Of a stretch of 30,445 nucleotides of DNA, positions 15,415 to 23,943 are shown piece by piece. Position 1 is the first letter of the stretch; every line of letters starts with the position of its first letter. The DNA comes from JBDTMC01 sp039934475 (GTDB lineage: Bacteria > Acidobacteriota > Terriglobia > Bryobacterales > Bryobacteraceae): positions 1 to 30,445 of the forward strand of contig JBDTMC010000028.1 of NCBI GenBank assembly GCA_039934475.1, read 5' to 3'. A program made the position numbers and the translations under genes. The notes under the pieces were generated by a model. It saw only the letters and a list, made by a program, of their open reading frames with translations. It did no database searches and had not been told where the DNA came from.

Positions 15415-16200
15415 ATGAGGATCTTCGTTTGTCTGGCCTTCTTAGCTCTGTCTTATCCAGCACAAGCACAGACGCTCGGTGAAGCGTTCTGGCTGCTCCG
15501 GATTCAGCAGTTTGAGTCCGGACCCGGTCTGGATGCCTCGCCCATTGACGCCTACCGGAATGCCAAAAGCAACGTTGACGTCCTGGGCATCCGCTCTGTG
15601 ACGGGAGTTAGCCAACTGTGGTTGCTGGAACCGCATGGTTCTTTCGCCAGTATTGAAGCGTTGGATAAGGCGCTGGCGAACGTTGCTCCGGACCATCGTC
15701 GCGAAGATTCGGGCGTGCAGGAGTGGCTGCTATTGCGTCCTTTAACCTTGTTGGGCATCTACCGCCCCGGACTGAGTTATCGAGCCGATGAAGCCCTGAA
15801 GCTGTTCCCCCTGGCACGGTACTTCCGGGTGTCGGTCTTTCGCATCCGCCCGGGAACCGATATCGAGTTTGCGGAACTGATGCGAATTCGGAGGCTAGGA
15901 TTGGATAGCATCAACCTGGACCGGCCGGAGATCGGCTATCAGGTGATCTCAGGGTCGACATCGGGTACCTACATTTTCCTTTCGCCGCTCACCAGCCTGG
16001 CTTTAATGGACAACGGTCTGGCGCGGATGCCCGCCTACGCGGAAGAGGCGCTTCAGGGTGCCGGCAAAGCTGGTAGACAGACCGCGTACGAGGCTTTATT
16101 GAGCCGTGAACAATTGATTTTCCGTGTGGAACCTCGAGCGAGTTTTGTGTCGCCCGAGTTCGCTGGAAACGATTCGGCCTTCTGGCATCCCGGCCAATAG
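15415..16200 (+). CDS. Secreted hypothetical protein
   Basis: A 261-residue protein with a Sec leader ending near YPAQAQT. The rest is a mixed alpha/beta pattern with alternating strand and helix segments (FRVSVFRIRPGTDIEFAEL), reminiscent of tandem dimeric alpha-beta barrels. I recognise no catalytic motif. It sits between the amidohydrolase gene and the adenosine deaminase-like gene, 24 bases ahead of the latter, so probably one transcript. Function unknown. Confidence 0.75.
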   Translation: MRIFVCLAFLALSYPAQAQTLGEAFWLLRIQQFESGPGLDASPIDAYRNAKSNVDVLGIRSVTGVSQLWLLEPHGSFASIEALDKALANVAPDHRREDSGVQEWLLLRPLTLLGIYRPGLSYRADEALKLFPLARYFRVSVFRIRPGTDIEFAELMRIRRLGLDSINLDRPEIGYQVISGSTSGTYIFLSPLTSLALMDNGLARMPAYAEEALQGAGKAGRQTAYEALLSREQLIFRVEPRASFVSPEFAGNDSAFWHPGQ

Positions 16201-16224
16201 AGCGGTTACACTGGAGGCCTTCCG

Positions 16225-17625
16225 ATGCTTCCACGAACTCTCGTCGTTTTGCTCCTACTGATCGGTGCGGCGTGGGGCCAGTCCCCTGCCCAATCTTTTG
16301 AAGACCGCTTCCAGCAGATTGTGAAAGAGGCGGATCGCGAGCAGTTATATCGCTTGTTTTGGGCGCTGCCAAAGGGCGGCGACCTGCATCATCACTTCAG
16401 CCTGGCTGTTCCGGCGGATGTGTGGTTACGGTCAGTGATTGAGGCGCGCGGCAATCTGTTTTATACGCGATTGCGGACGGCCTCGTGCGCCGGCGACGAT
16501 GCACCTTTTCTCCGATTTCTCACCATTCAGCGCAGTACCTGGGCCAAGCTTCCCCTCTGCCGGCAGGCTGAATACACGCCGATGCCCGAGTTGACGGAGA
16601 GTCAGAAATCGGAATGGATGTCTTCGTTGGTTCTGGACAAATCCGGCGAAGGCCGGAACGAGTTCTTCGAAGCGATTGTGCCGCGGATGGGAGAGATCAA
16701 CCGCGATCCGAAAGTGCTGGCCGATGCCGTGGCGGAGATGTTGCGCCGGACGGCCGCAGAGGGCGTGCGCTATGTGGAAACTCAATATTGGCCCGTGAAT
16801 CTGATGGACGCGACAGGCCGGACTTTAAGCGAAGACGAGGGCGCGGAGGTTATGCGAGGGATCCTCGGGCGTCCGGAAGTGAAAGCCACCGGGATTCAGG
16901 TGAGGCTGCAAGCGCCTCTGATTCGATTCCGGCCCGACGCGGAGTTGGCGCTGGAGAGGGCGTATCGCTTTGTCGACCGGCACAGGGATTTGTGGAAGGG
17001 GATCAACCTGGTTGGCCGCGAGGACAATGATAAGGGCTACGCCCTGCGCTTCCTGGATACCTTCCGGCGGATGAGACGCCAGTATCCGGGGATCCATCTG
17101 TCGATTCATGCTGGCGAGAAGGATTCGCCCGGACGCGAAGTGCGCGACACCCTCCTCCTGGGAGCCGAACGGATCGGGCATGGCTTGAACCTGATCACCG
17201 ACCCGGAAGGCATGCTGCTGGCGCGGACGGGAAAGTTTCTCTTGGAAACCCAGCTCATTTCGAACAAGTTACTGGAGTACACGCCGGACTTATCGAAACA
17301 TCCGTTTCCCGAGTATCTACGGACCGGGATTCCGGTTTGCCTGAATACAGACGATCCCATGGCCTGGGATTCGAATCTTACCGATGAGTACGTGACTGCG
17401 GTCTCAACGTTTCATTTGAGCTGGGACGAAGTAGTCGGCCTGGGACGGAATAGTCTGGCCTTCTCGTTTGCGGAGCCGCCGCTAAAGAAACGAATGCTGG
17501 AGGAGTACGAACGTGATGTCCTGGCTTTTGAGAAGCGGATGCAGGGCGATTGGAAGGCCGAACTGGAGAAAGTGCAAGCTCGGCCTTCAGGGTATGCAAA
17601 CAGGGCGATCTTAGCGGGGCATTAG
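16225..17625 (+). CDS. Secreted adenosine deaminase-like enzyme
   Basis: A 466-residue protein with a Sec leader (MLPRTLVVLLLLIGAAWG) and all marks of the adenosine/adenine deaminase fold. H55/H57 are in GGDLHHHFS, H295/E298 in SIHAGE, the IGHG block is at 317-320 and the catalytic D376/D377 are in LNTDDP. These enzymes deaminate adenosine to inosine. The insertions between residues 90 and 170 and the export signal make it resemble the secreted ADGF/ADA2-type group rather than housekeeping ADA, although bacterial relatives may act on other nucleosides or adenine. A GGAGG site lies 7 bases before the start. It ends in a 4-base overlap with the convergent GH28-like gene. Confidence 0.9.
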   Translation: MLPRTLVVLLLLIGAAWGQSPAQSFEDRFQQIVKEADREQLYRLFWALPKGGDLHHHFSLAVPADVWLRSVIEARGNLFYTRLRTASCAGDDAPFLRFLTIQRSTWAKLPLCRQAEYTPMPELTESQKSEWMSSLVLDKSGEGRNEFFEAIVPRMGEINRDPKVLADAVAEMLRRTAAEGVRYVETQYWPVNLMDATGRTLSEDEGAEVMRGILGRPEVKATGIQVRLQAPLIRFRPDAELALERAYRFVDRHRDLWKGINLVGREDNDKGYALRFLDTFRRMRRQYPGIHLSIHAGEKDSPGREVRDTLLLGAERIGHGLNLITDPEGMLLARTGKFLLETQLISNKLLEYTPDLSKHPFPEYLRTGIPVCLNTDDPMAWDSNLTDEYVTAVSTFHLSWDEVVGLGRNSLAFSFAEPPLKKRMLEEYERDVLAFEKRMQGDWKAELEKVQARPSGYANRAILAGH

Positions 17626-19178
17626 CGCCGGCGGACCTGCTTTTCGGGAGCGCCGATGACTTCGATGTCTTTCGTATGAGCCTTCTCGATGTCGATGAGG
17701 ATGGGCACGCCTGGTAGCAGGCGGGGATTCCGAATCGTGATGCGCTCCGCTTTTGCCAGCCGTATGGCCGGGGTTGTCGCGGCGTCCTTGGCGGGACGAA
17801 CCGCCAGGTTCTCCCATTCCGAATCAGTGACGTCTTCGGCGTCGATGGCGGTGCTCCATTTCTTCGATGCAGGCTCACCCCAGTGCACTTCCACGTCGCG
17901 CATCCGAAGGTTCCTAGCCCAGCGGACATGCAGGGCGCTGGTTGCCTTCTCCATAGCGTTATCGGGTGCATTTGTAAGGAAGAGCTTCAAGTTTTCGATG
18001 GTTACATTTTCAAGCCAGCTGTCGGGATGGCCGTGGATCTGCGACATACCTTGCCCGTGAGCGACGATGTCACGGAGGATGACATTGCGGATCTTCCCAG
18101 CCGCGGGTTCGTTTTCGACCGGGTGGCCGTCGATTTGACTGCGCCGTTTGATGTTGAAGTGAATGGGGTCGCCATCGCCCCACCAGAACCAGTCGTGGCG
18201 CGTGGTGTCGATCGTGATGTTCGACATCACCACGTCGCTCACCGTACCTCCGTCGAAGTTCATGAAGGCGATGCCGCGGTTGCTGTCGGTGATGACTACA
18301 TTGCTGATCGTCACCCGGCGCACGGAGTTCTTGATGCCGTCACAAAACTTGATGGCGCTGGAGGCCGATGAGAGACGGCAGTTGGTCACCGTAATGTTCT
18401 CGCAGGGCAGGGCGGGACCGAACCAATCCATCGAGTAAAAAACAAGGGCGTCGTCGCCCGTCTCGACGGTGCTATTGGAGATTCGAACGTCCTTGCAGCC
18501 GTCTGGATCGATGCCGTCGGCCCAAACAGCGTCTTTCAAACTAGAGACGATATGGATGCCGTCGATGACGACGCGTTCGCAACCATAGGGGTTGAGTGTC
18601 CAACTGCGGGAATGGAGCATGGAGACGCCCGTGATGCGAACGTCTTTGCATCGCAGTAAGAGCACCAGCTTCGGATAAAGCGCCCCTTTCTCTGCGATCC
18701 GTTTCGGAAACGAACGCAGCAACGGCTTGCCCATCGACTTCCAGAGCAGCATGTTCTCGCGAATGAAGGCGTCGTCGAAATCCATCAGACGCCAATCGTA
18801 GGAGGCTTGGCCATCCAGTGTGCCGCGGCCTTCGATACCGATGTTTTCCAGGTTCTCGCCGAAGATCAGGGCTGTCTTCAGACCCGGTTCGAAGTCTCTA
18901 TCTTCGAGTGAAGCGAAGATGGTGGCCCCGGGTTCCAAGCGCAGGGTAATGTGACTCTTGAGGCGGATAGTGCCCGACGTGTATTCGCCTGGAGGAACAA
19001 CAACAGTGCCGCCTCCCTTGGAAGCGCAGTCGTCGATCGCTCTGGCAATGGAACCGGTAGCGAGTTCAGACTTGCGGCCCGTGGCGCCATAGTCTTTGAT
19101 GTCACAGGTGGCGGCTCCGGAGACGAATGCGGCTCCGGAGACTGCCAGCAGAAGAGAGGTGAGAATGGCGCGATGCAC
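17622..19178 (-). CDS. Exported GH28-like (polygalacturonase/pectinase fold) protein
   Basis: A 518-residue right-handed beta-helix protein with a Sec leader and the Pec_lyase-type start CDIKDYGATG and TVVVPPGEYTSGTIRLKS. The GH28 core is visible: WADGIDPDG (D221) and TGDDAL (D242/D243), equivalent to NTDGxD and GDD. However, the GHG histidine motif is not seen and the segment after GDD is VFYSM instead of the common IKSG. The fold is clear, but hydrolysis of pectin-like polymers is less certain. The GTG at 19178 is the only usable start because an in-frame TAA lies 9 bases upstream. It may serve plant polysaccharide use together with the sulfatase and isomerase (inference). Confidence 0.85.
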   Translation of the reverse strand: MHRAILTSLLLAVSGAAFVSGAATCDIKDYGATGRKSELATGSIARAIDDCASKGGGTVVVPPGEYTSGTIRLKSHITLRLEPGATIFASLEDRDFEPGLKTALIFGENLENIGIEGRGTLDGQASYDWRLMDFDDAFIRENMLLWKSMGKPLLRSFPKRIAEKGALYPKLVLLLRCKDVRITGVSMLHSRSWTLNPYGCERVVIDGIHIVSSLKDAVWADGIDPDGCKDVRISNSTVETGDDALVFYSMDWFGPALPCENITVTNCRLSSASSAIKFCDGIKNSVRRVTISNVVITDSNRGIAFMNFDGGTVSDVVMSNITIDTTRHDWFWWGDGDPIHFNIKRRSQIDGHPVENEPAAGKIRNVILRDIVAHGQGMSQIHGHPDSWLENVTIENLKLFLTNAPDNAMEKATSALHVRWARNLRMRDVEVHWGEPASKKWSTAIDAEDVTDSEWENLAVRPAKDAATTPAIRLAKAERITIRNPRLLPGVPILIDIEKAHTKDIEVIGAPEKQVRRR

Positions 19179-19230
19179 CTCGCGATTTTACACGAAACAG
19201 GGCGTTGAAAAGGCGATTCACTTGCGAACG

Positions 19231-20523
19231 CTATACTTTTGCCAACGCCTGGTCGAGATCCCACAGAATATCTTCTAAATCTTCGAGGCCCACCGAGAGG
19301 CGAACCAGGTCGGGCGTCACTCCGGCGGCGAGTTGCTCCGGAGCGCTGAGTTGCTGATGTGTGGTTGACGCGGGATGGATCACCAGGCTGCGGGAATCGC
19401 CGACATTCGCGAGGTGAGAAAACAACATCAGGCTGTCGATGAATTTCTTGCCGGCGTCGTAGCCACCCTTAATGCCAAATGAGAATACCGAACCCGCGCC
19501 TTTGGGCAGATACTTCTCGGCGAGTGTGTGATATGGACTGGAAGGCAGCCCAGGATGCTTCACCCACGAAACCGAGGGGTGCTTTTCAAGGTGCTGCGCG
19601 ACGGCGAGCGCGTTGGAGACATGGCGGTCCATGCGCATCCCGAGGGTCTCAATACCTTGCAGAAAGAGGAACGCGTTGAACGGACTGAGGCAAGTGCCAA
19701 TGTCGCGAAGACCTTCCACGCGTGCTTTGATGATGAAGGAAATGGCCCCGAAAGTATCCCAGAATTTCATCCCATGGTAAGCGCGCGAGGGCTCCGTCAG
19801 TTGAGGGAAGTTCCCGTTGTTCCACGGAAATTTGCCGCCATCCACAATGATGCCGCCGATGCTATTGCCATGCCCTCCCATGAACTTGGTTAGCGAGTGG
19901 ACGACGATGTCGGCCCCGTGGTCGATCGGGCGGCAGAGGTATGGAGTAGCAAACGTATTGTCGATCACCAACGGCAGTCCGGCTTCATGGGCAATTTTAG
20001 CGACCGCTTCAATGTCGAGGACATTGCCGCGCGGGTTGCTGATGGTTTCGCCGTAGATACACTTCGTTTTCGGCGTAATCGCCTTGCGGAAGTTCTCCGG
20101 ATCGTCGGGTTCCACAAACGTTGTGCTAATGCCAAGCTTACGGAGGGTGACATCAAACTGAGTATAAGTGCCGCCGTAAAGAGTGCTGGCTGAGACAATT
20201 TCATCGCCTGCTTCGCAAAGGCTGGTGATGGCGATGAATTGCGCGGATTGCCCGCTGGACATGGCAAGCCCCGCGGCTCCGTTCTCCAGTGCGGCCACAC
20301 GTTCCTCCAGAACGCCCGTTGTGGGGTTCATGATGCGTGTGTAGATATTTCCGAACTGTTGCAGCGCAAACAGCGCAGCGGCATGATCGGAATCCTCAAA
20401 CACGAACGACGTGGTGGCGTAAATGGGGACGGCGCGGGCGCCGGTGGTTGGATCGGGATCGTAGCCCGTATGCAAAGCGCGGGTATTGAACCCAAGGGGT
20501 TTTTCGATCTGCTTGACTTTCAT
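19231..20523 (-). CDS. metY: O-acetylhomoserine sulfhydrylase (MetY type)
   Basis: A 430-residue Cys/Met-metabolism PLP enzyme that makes homocysteine from O-acetylhomoserine and sulfide in the cytosol. The family start GFNTRALHTGYDPDPTTGARAVPIY is typical of MetY. NIYTRIMNPT binds the substrate and Lys213 in HSLTKFMGGHG holds PLP. The C-terminal VIHPASTTHQQL and LVRLSVGLEDLEDI blocks complete the family. It lies 48 bases downstream of the PF04008 gene with no space for a SAM riboswitch, so it is probably co-expressed with it. Homoserine acetyltransferase (metX) is not in the window. Confidence 0.96.
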   Translation of the reverse strand: MKVKQIEKPLGFNTRALHTGYDPDPTTGARAVPIYATTSFVFEDSDHAAALFALQQFGNIYTRIMNPTTGVLEERVAALENGAAGLAMSSGQSAQFIAITSLCEAGDEIVSASTLYGGTYTQFDVTLRKLGISTTFVEPDDPENFRKAITPKTKCIYGETISNPRGNVLDIEAVAKIAHEAGLPLVIDNTFATPYLCRPIDHGADIVVHSLTKFMGGHGNSIGGIIVDGGKFPWNNGNFPQLTEPSRAYHGMKFWDTFGAISFIIKARVEGLRDIGTCLSPFNAFLFLQGIETLGMRMDRHVSNALAVAQHLEKHPSVSWVKHPGLPSSPYHTLAEKYLPKGAGSVFSFGIKGGYDAGKKFIDSLMLFSHLANVGDSRSLVIHPASTTHQQLSAPEQLAAGVTPDLVRLSVGLEDLEDILWDLDQALAKV

Positions 20524-20571
20524 AGTCTTCCCTCAAATTTAAACACAGTCGGCGGATCTGGCACTCACAAT

Positions 20572-21054
20572 TTAGCGTTTGTAACCGATCATGCGGAGGA
20601 ACGAATGGCGCGCCTGCGCATCAACTTCCGTCTCCACGCCCTTGGGCGAGGAGCCGTCAATGACACCCAGGATGCCGCGGCCCTGTTCGGATTGGGCAAC
20701 GATCACTTCCACAGGATTAGCGGTAGCGCAAAAGATAGCGCAGACTTCGGGGACATCCTTGATCCGTCCCAGAATGTTGATGGGATAGCCCTCGCGCATG
20801 GCCACCACGAAGATGTGACCGGCGGCGATGGCCGTGGCATTCCGCGTCGCCAACGCTTTCAGTGCGTCGTCGTTGCCTTCCACGCGCGTCAGACAGGGAC
20901 CGGAGGCTTCGTTGAATGCGACCCCGAACTTCATGCCTGGCACGGTGTTTACGATAGCTTCGTAGATGTCTTCGACGGTCTTGATAAAGTGGCTTTGCCC
21001 GATGATGATGTTGCCGTCTTCGGGGATCTCCATGCGAATCGCCTTCAAATCCAT
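20572..21054 (-). CDS. PF04008-type protein ('adenosine-specific kinase' family)
   Basis: A 160-residue protein that resembles the small PF04008 family (known from an archaeal protein crystallised with nucleotides). Conserved parts visible are the NIIIGQSHFIKTVEDIYE start, FGVAFNEASGPCLTR and the GVIDGSSPKGVET end. The family name suggests adenosine binding; activity in bacteria is not established. It is the first gene of a short transcript with metY and is divergent by only 35 bases from the RNase R gene. The link between the two genes is not explained by known pathways. Confidence 0.9.
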   Translation of the reverse strand: MDLKAIRMEIPEDGNIIIGQSHFIKTVEDIYEAIVNTVPGMKFGVAFNEASGPCLTRVEGNDDALKALATRNATAIAAGHIFVVAMREGYPINILGRIKDVPEVCAIFCATANPVEVIVAQSEQGRGILGVIDGSSPKGVETEVDAQARHSFLRMIGYKR

Positions 21055-21089
21055 AACGCCTGTAGTATGCCACTATACTGGGAGGAGTT
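21055..21089. promoter_or_regulatory. Very short divergent control region with a 5-base dyad
   Basis: Only 35 bases separate the PF04008 gene and the RNase R gene. It contains AGTAT (21064-21068) and ATACT (21075-21079), which resemble -10 halves for both directions (TATACT on +). The GGAGGAG at 21081-21087 is the ribosome site for RNase R. If TATACT were its true -10 the leader would be nearly absent, so promoters may instead overlap the neighbouring genes. Confidence 0.3.
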
Positions 21090-23396
21090 GTGCCTAAGTC
21101 CTCCCACGAAATCAGTGACCGGCTGTTGCTGGAACAGATCGCTTCAGTCCCACATGCTCGCACCTCTTACAAGCATCTGCTGCGCGAGCTCGGCGTTAAA
21201 GGCGAACAGCGTGGCGAGGTGGAAGCGGCGCTGGAACGATTGACCGATCGCGGCGAATTGATTGAGTTGCGCAACGGGCATTTTGTGCTGGCGCGGCGCA
21301 GCCGTGAGTTTGCCGTCGGACGCATCAACATGCACCGCGACGGCTACGGCTTCCTGATTCCCGACTATCCCATTGAGTGGATCAAGGGCGATATCTTTTT
21401 ACCCGCCTCCACGGCGTCGAAAGCGATGCACGGAGACCGCGTGGTTGTTCGCATCGGGCACGTGGCCAGCGATGCCCGTGCCGAGGGCGAGATCGTCCGC
21501 ATCCTCAAGCGTGCCCACCAAACCGTGGTCGGCGAGTTCCACGTGCGCAAGCACGGGAATGTCGTGGAACCGCATGATGAGCGCCTGAGGCAGTGGGTTG
21601 ACATTCCGGAAGGCATGGAGCGGCCGCCGCGTGGCGGTAGCGTGGATCGCATCGGCGTGGCCCAGCGCGCAATCACCGGCCCCGAAGACATGGACGGCAT
21701 GATCGTCAATGTCGAGATCCTCGAGTTTCCCGAAAGCGGCGACAACGCGGTGGGACGCGTCATCGAGATCCTTGGCTTTCCCGACGACTTCGGGGTGGAC
21801 GTGGAGATCGTGATCCGCAAGCACCATATCCCGCACCGCTTTCCCGCGCCGGTGCTGGAAGAGGCGCAGGGCATTCCTCCCACCCTGCGAGCCGATGAGA
21901 TTGCGACGCGCCGCGACTTCCGCGGAATGGATATCGTCACCATCGACGGCGAGACCGCGCGCGACTTTGATGACGCCGTTTGGGTAGATCGCCTGCCCAA
22001 CGGAAACTACGCGCTGCACGTCCACATTGCCGACGTCAGCCACTACGTTCGGCCCGGCTCGCCGATCGATGTGGAGGCGGCGCTGCGCGGCACAAGCGTC
22101 TACTTTCCCGACCGCGCGGTGCCGATGCTGCCGCTGGAACTATCGACCGAGATCTGTTCCTTGAAGCCGCAGGTGGACCGCCTGGTAATGTCGGTGTTGA
22201 TGGAGATCGACCACGCCGGTGACCTCCTGTCGCAAGAGTTTGTGCGCGGCGTCATCCGCAGCGTGGAACGGATGACGTACACCAACGTGCATCTGGCGCT
22301 GGAGGGCGATCCGGGCATCCGGGAACGGTATGCGGGCCTGTTACCGCGTTTCGAACTGATGCGCGAGCTGGCGTTGATTCTGAATCGTAAGCGAGTGAAG
22401 CGCGGGTCGATCGATTTCGACATGCCTGAGGCGTCCATCACCTTCGATGAAGCCGGCGAGATGACCGGTGTTTCGCGCGCTTCGCGCAATTTCGCCCATC
22501 GCATCATCGAGGAGTTCATGCTGGCGGCGAATGAGAGTGTTGCTTCGGCGCTACAGGCCACCGACACCCCCTCCATCTACCGCATCCACGAGACACCCGA
22601 TCCGAAGCGCGTTCTGGAATTCGAAGAAGTGGCGAAGCATTTCGGCTACACGATGGGCATGGGTGCGATTCCGGTGAAGAAGTTCCCGATGATGACGCGG
22701 CGCCGCGACGGAACCAAGGTCCGCAAGGAAATTGTCATCGCGGATGAACGGTTTGAGATTACCTCGCGGCACTATCAAAAGTTAGTCGCGAAGTTAGAAG
22801 GCAAGCCTGAGGAAAGAATCCTTTCCTACCTTATGCTGCGGTCGCTGAAACAGGCTCGTTACAGCGAGAAGAACAGTGGCCATTTCGCGCTGGCTGCGCC
22901 AAACTATACCCATTTTACGTCCCCCATTCGCCGGTATCCCGACTTAGTAGTGCACCGGATTATGGGAATGAAGATCGATGAGAGCACGCGCTTTCCTTCC
23001 CTCGACCAACTGCATTCCATCGCCGAAGACTGTTCGCAAACCGAGCGCCGGGCCTCGGATGCGGAACGCGAGTTGATGGAGTGGAAGAAGGCGAAATTCA
23101 TGATCGATCGGGTGGGCGAGGAGTTCCCTGCCCTGATCATCAGTACGGCGCGCTACGGCTTTTGGGTGGAACTGGCGAACCTGTTCATTGAGGGACTGGT
23201 CCCTCTAGATACCCTACCGGGAGACCGCTACGTGTACCACGAAAATACGCGCAAAATCATCGGAGAACGGTCGCGGCGCGAGTTCTCGATCGGCGATGCC
23301 GTACGTGTCTGTCTGGATCGTGTAGATGCCGTGGAGAGGAAGCTGCAGTTTTCTCTCGTCGATGAGCAGCGGCCGCGACGGCGCAAAAAGGGCTAG
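21090..23396 (+). CDS. rnr: Ribonuclease R
   Basis: This 768-residue 3'-5' exoribonuclease of the RNB family degrades structured RNA and rRNA in the cytosol. An N-terminal winged-helix-like part and cold-shock OB domains (about 75-230) precede the RNB domain. The magnesium-binding acids lie in IDGETARDFDD (D286, D292, D294, D295). The ALRGTSVYFPD, FTSPIRRYPDLVVHR and C-terminal S1 domain (about 670-750) are complete, followed by a short basic tail (RPRRRKKG). The start is a GTG behind GGAGGAG. The length is close to that of other RNase R proteins. It could be cotranscribed with the DUF669-like gene 77 bases behind. Confidence 0.96.
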   Translation: MPKSSHEISDRLLLEQIASVPHARTSYKHLLRELGVKGEQRGEVEAALERLTDRGELIELRNGHFVLARRSREFAVGRINMHRDGYGFLIPDYPIEWIKGDIFLPASTASKAMHGDRVVVRIGHVASDARAEGEIVRILKRAHQTVVGEFHVRKHGNVVEPHDERLRQWVDIPEGMERPPRGGSVDRIGVAQRAITGPEDMDGMIVNVEILEFPESGDNAVGRVIEILGFPDDFGVDVEIVIRKHHIPHRFPAPVLEEAQGIPPTLRADEIATRRDFRGMDIVTIDGETARDFDDAVWVDRLPNGNYALHVHIADVSHYVRPGSPIDVEAALRGTSVYFPDRAVPMLPLELSTEICSLKPQVDRLVMSVLMEIDHAGDLLSQEFVRGVIRSVERMTYTNVHLALEGDPGIRERYAGLLPRFELMRELALILNRKRVKRGSIDFDMPEASITFDEAGEMTGVSRASRNFAHRIIEEFMLAANESVASALQATDTPSIYRIHETPDPKRVLEFEEVAKHFGYTMGMGAIPVKKFPMMTRRRDGTKVRKEIVIADERFEITSRHYQKLVAKLEGKPEERILSYLMLRSLKQARYSEKNSGHFALAAPNYTHFTSPIRRYPDLVVHRIMGMKIDESTRFPSLDQLHSIAEDCSQTERRASDAERELMEWKKAKFMIDRVGEEFPALIISTARYGFWVELANLFIEGLVPLDTLPGDRYVYHENTRKIIGERSRREFSIGDAVRVCLDRVDAVERKLQFSLVDEQRPRRRKKG

Positions 23397-23473
23397 CGTC
23401 AGCGCGTTCGCCACAGGACAAATTCTGAGACTTTTCAGACCCACCGCAACTACACCCACAGGACACCAGTTTT

Positions 23474-23926
23474 ATGTGGGACCAGGAAACGGCAACTAAA
23501 CCCAACAACGTCGATCTCTCCAGATTCAATGACGCCTACCACCGTGAGGCGGAGGCACCCGCCTTTACGCCCATCCCCGACGGGCGGTACCACGTCGAAG
23601 TCGACGATGTCGAACTCGGCGAGACATCAACCACAGGTAACCCGATGTTGAAGTGGACGCTGCGCATCAGCGGCGGCGACCATGCCGACCGGGTCCTGTT
23701 CAAGCGCCGGGTGATTACCGACAAGACAATTCGCTTCCTGAAGACCGAACTAAAGGTATGCGGGCTAGAGCTGAGAGCGTTCTCAGACCTCCCCCAGCAC
23801 CTCGAGGAGTTGAAGGGTCTTCATTTGGAAGTAGTGAAGAAAACCAACGGCGAGTGGGTGGACGTCTATTTCGAAAACCGAATTGAGGGACCTGAAGACG
23901 CCGCGGAAGACGATCTTCCGTTCTAA
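23474..23926 (+). CDS. DUF669-like protein with SSB-type acidic tip
   Basis: A 150-residue protein resembling DUF669, a family mostly found in phage replication modules. The visible block is IPDGRYHVEVDDVELGETSTTGNPMLKW..RI, followed by a lysine/arginine-rich strand pattern and VWD-like ending. The tail is acidic and ends in EDDLPF (145-150), very like the C-terminal tip (DDDIPF) by which single-stranded-DNA-binding proteins recruit repair partners. The fold and the tip fit an SSB-like role, but DNA binding is not proven for DUF669. It lies 77 bases behind RNase R and converges with Ku (17 bases between stops). Confidence 0.75.
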   Translation: MWDQETATKPNNVDLSRFNDAYHREAEAPAFTPIPDGRYHVEVDDVELGETSTTGNPMLKWTLRISGGDHADRVLFKRRVITDKTIRFLKTELKVCGLELRAFSDLPQHLEELKGLHLEVVKKTNGEWVDVYFENRIEGPEDAAEDDLPF

Positions 23927-23943
23927 GCTGGGACGTTCTTAAA

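Noticed and set aside
20239..21243. 334-residue plus-strand frame opposite metY and the PF04008 gene
   Set aside because: Antisense to two conserved genes and runs into rnr in another frame.
23397..23473. Possible terminator between RNase R and the DUF669-like gene
   Set aside because: No convincing hairpin followed by a T-run; cotranscription remains possible.
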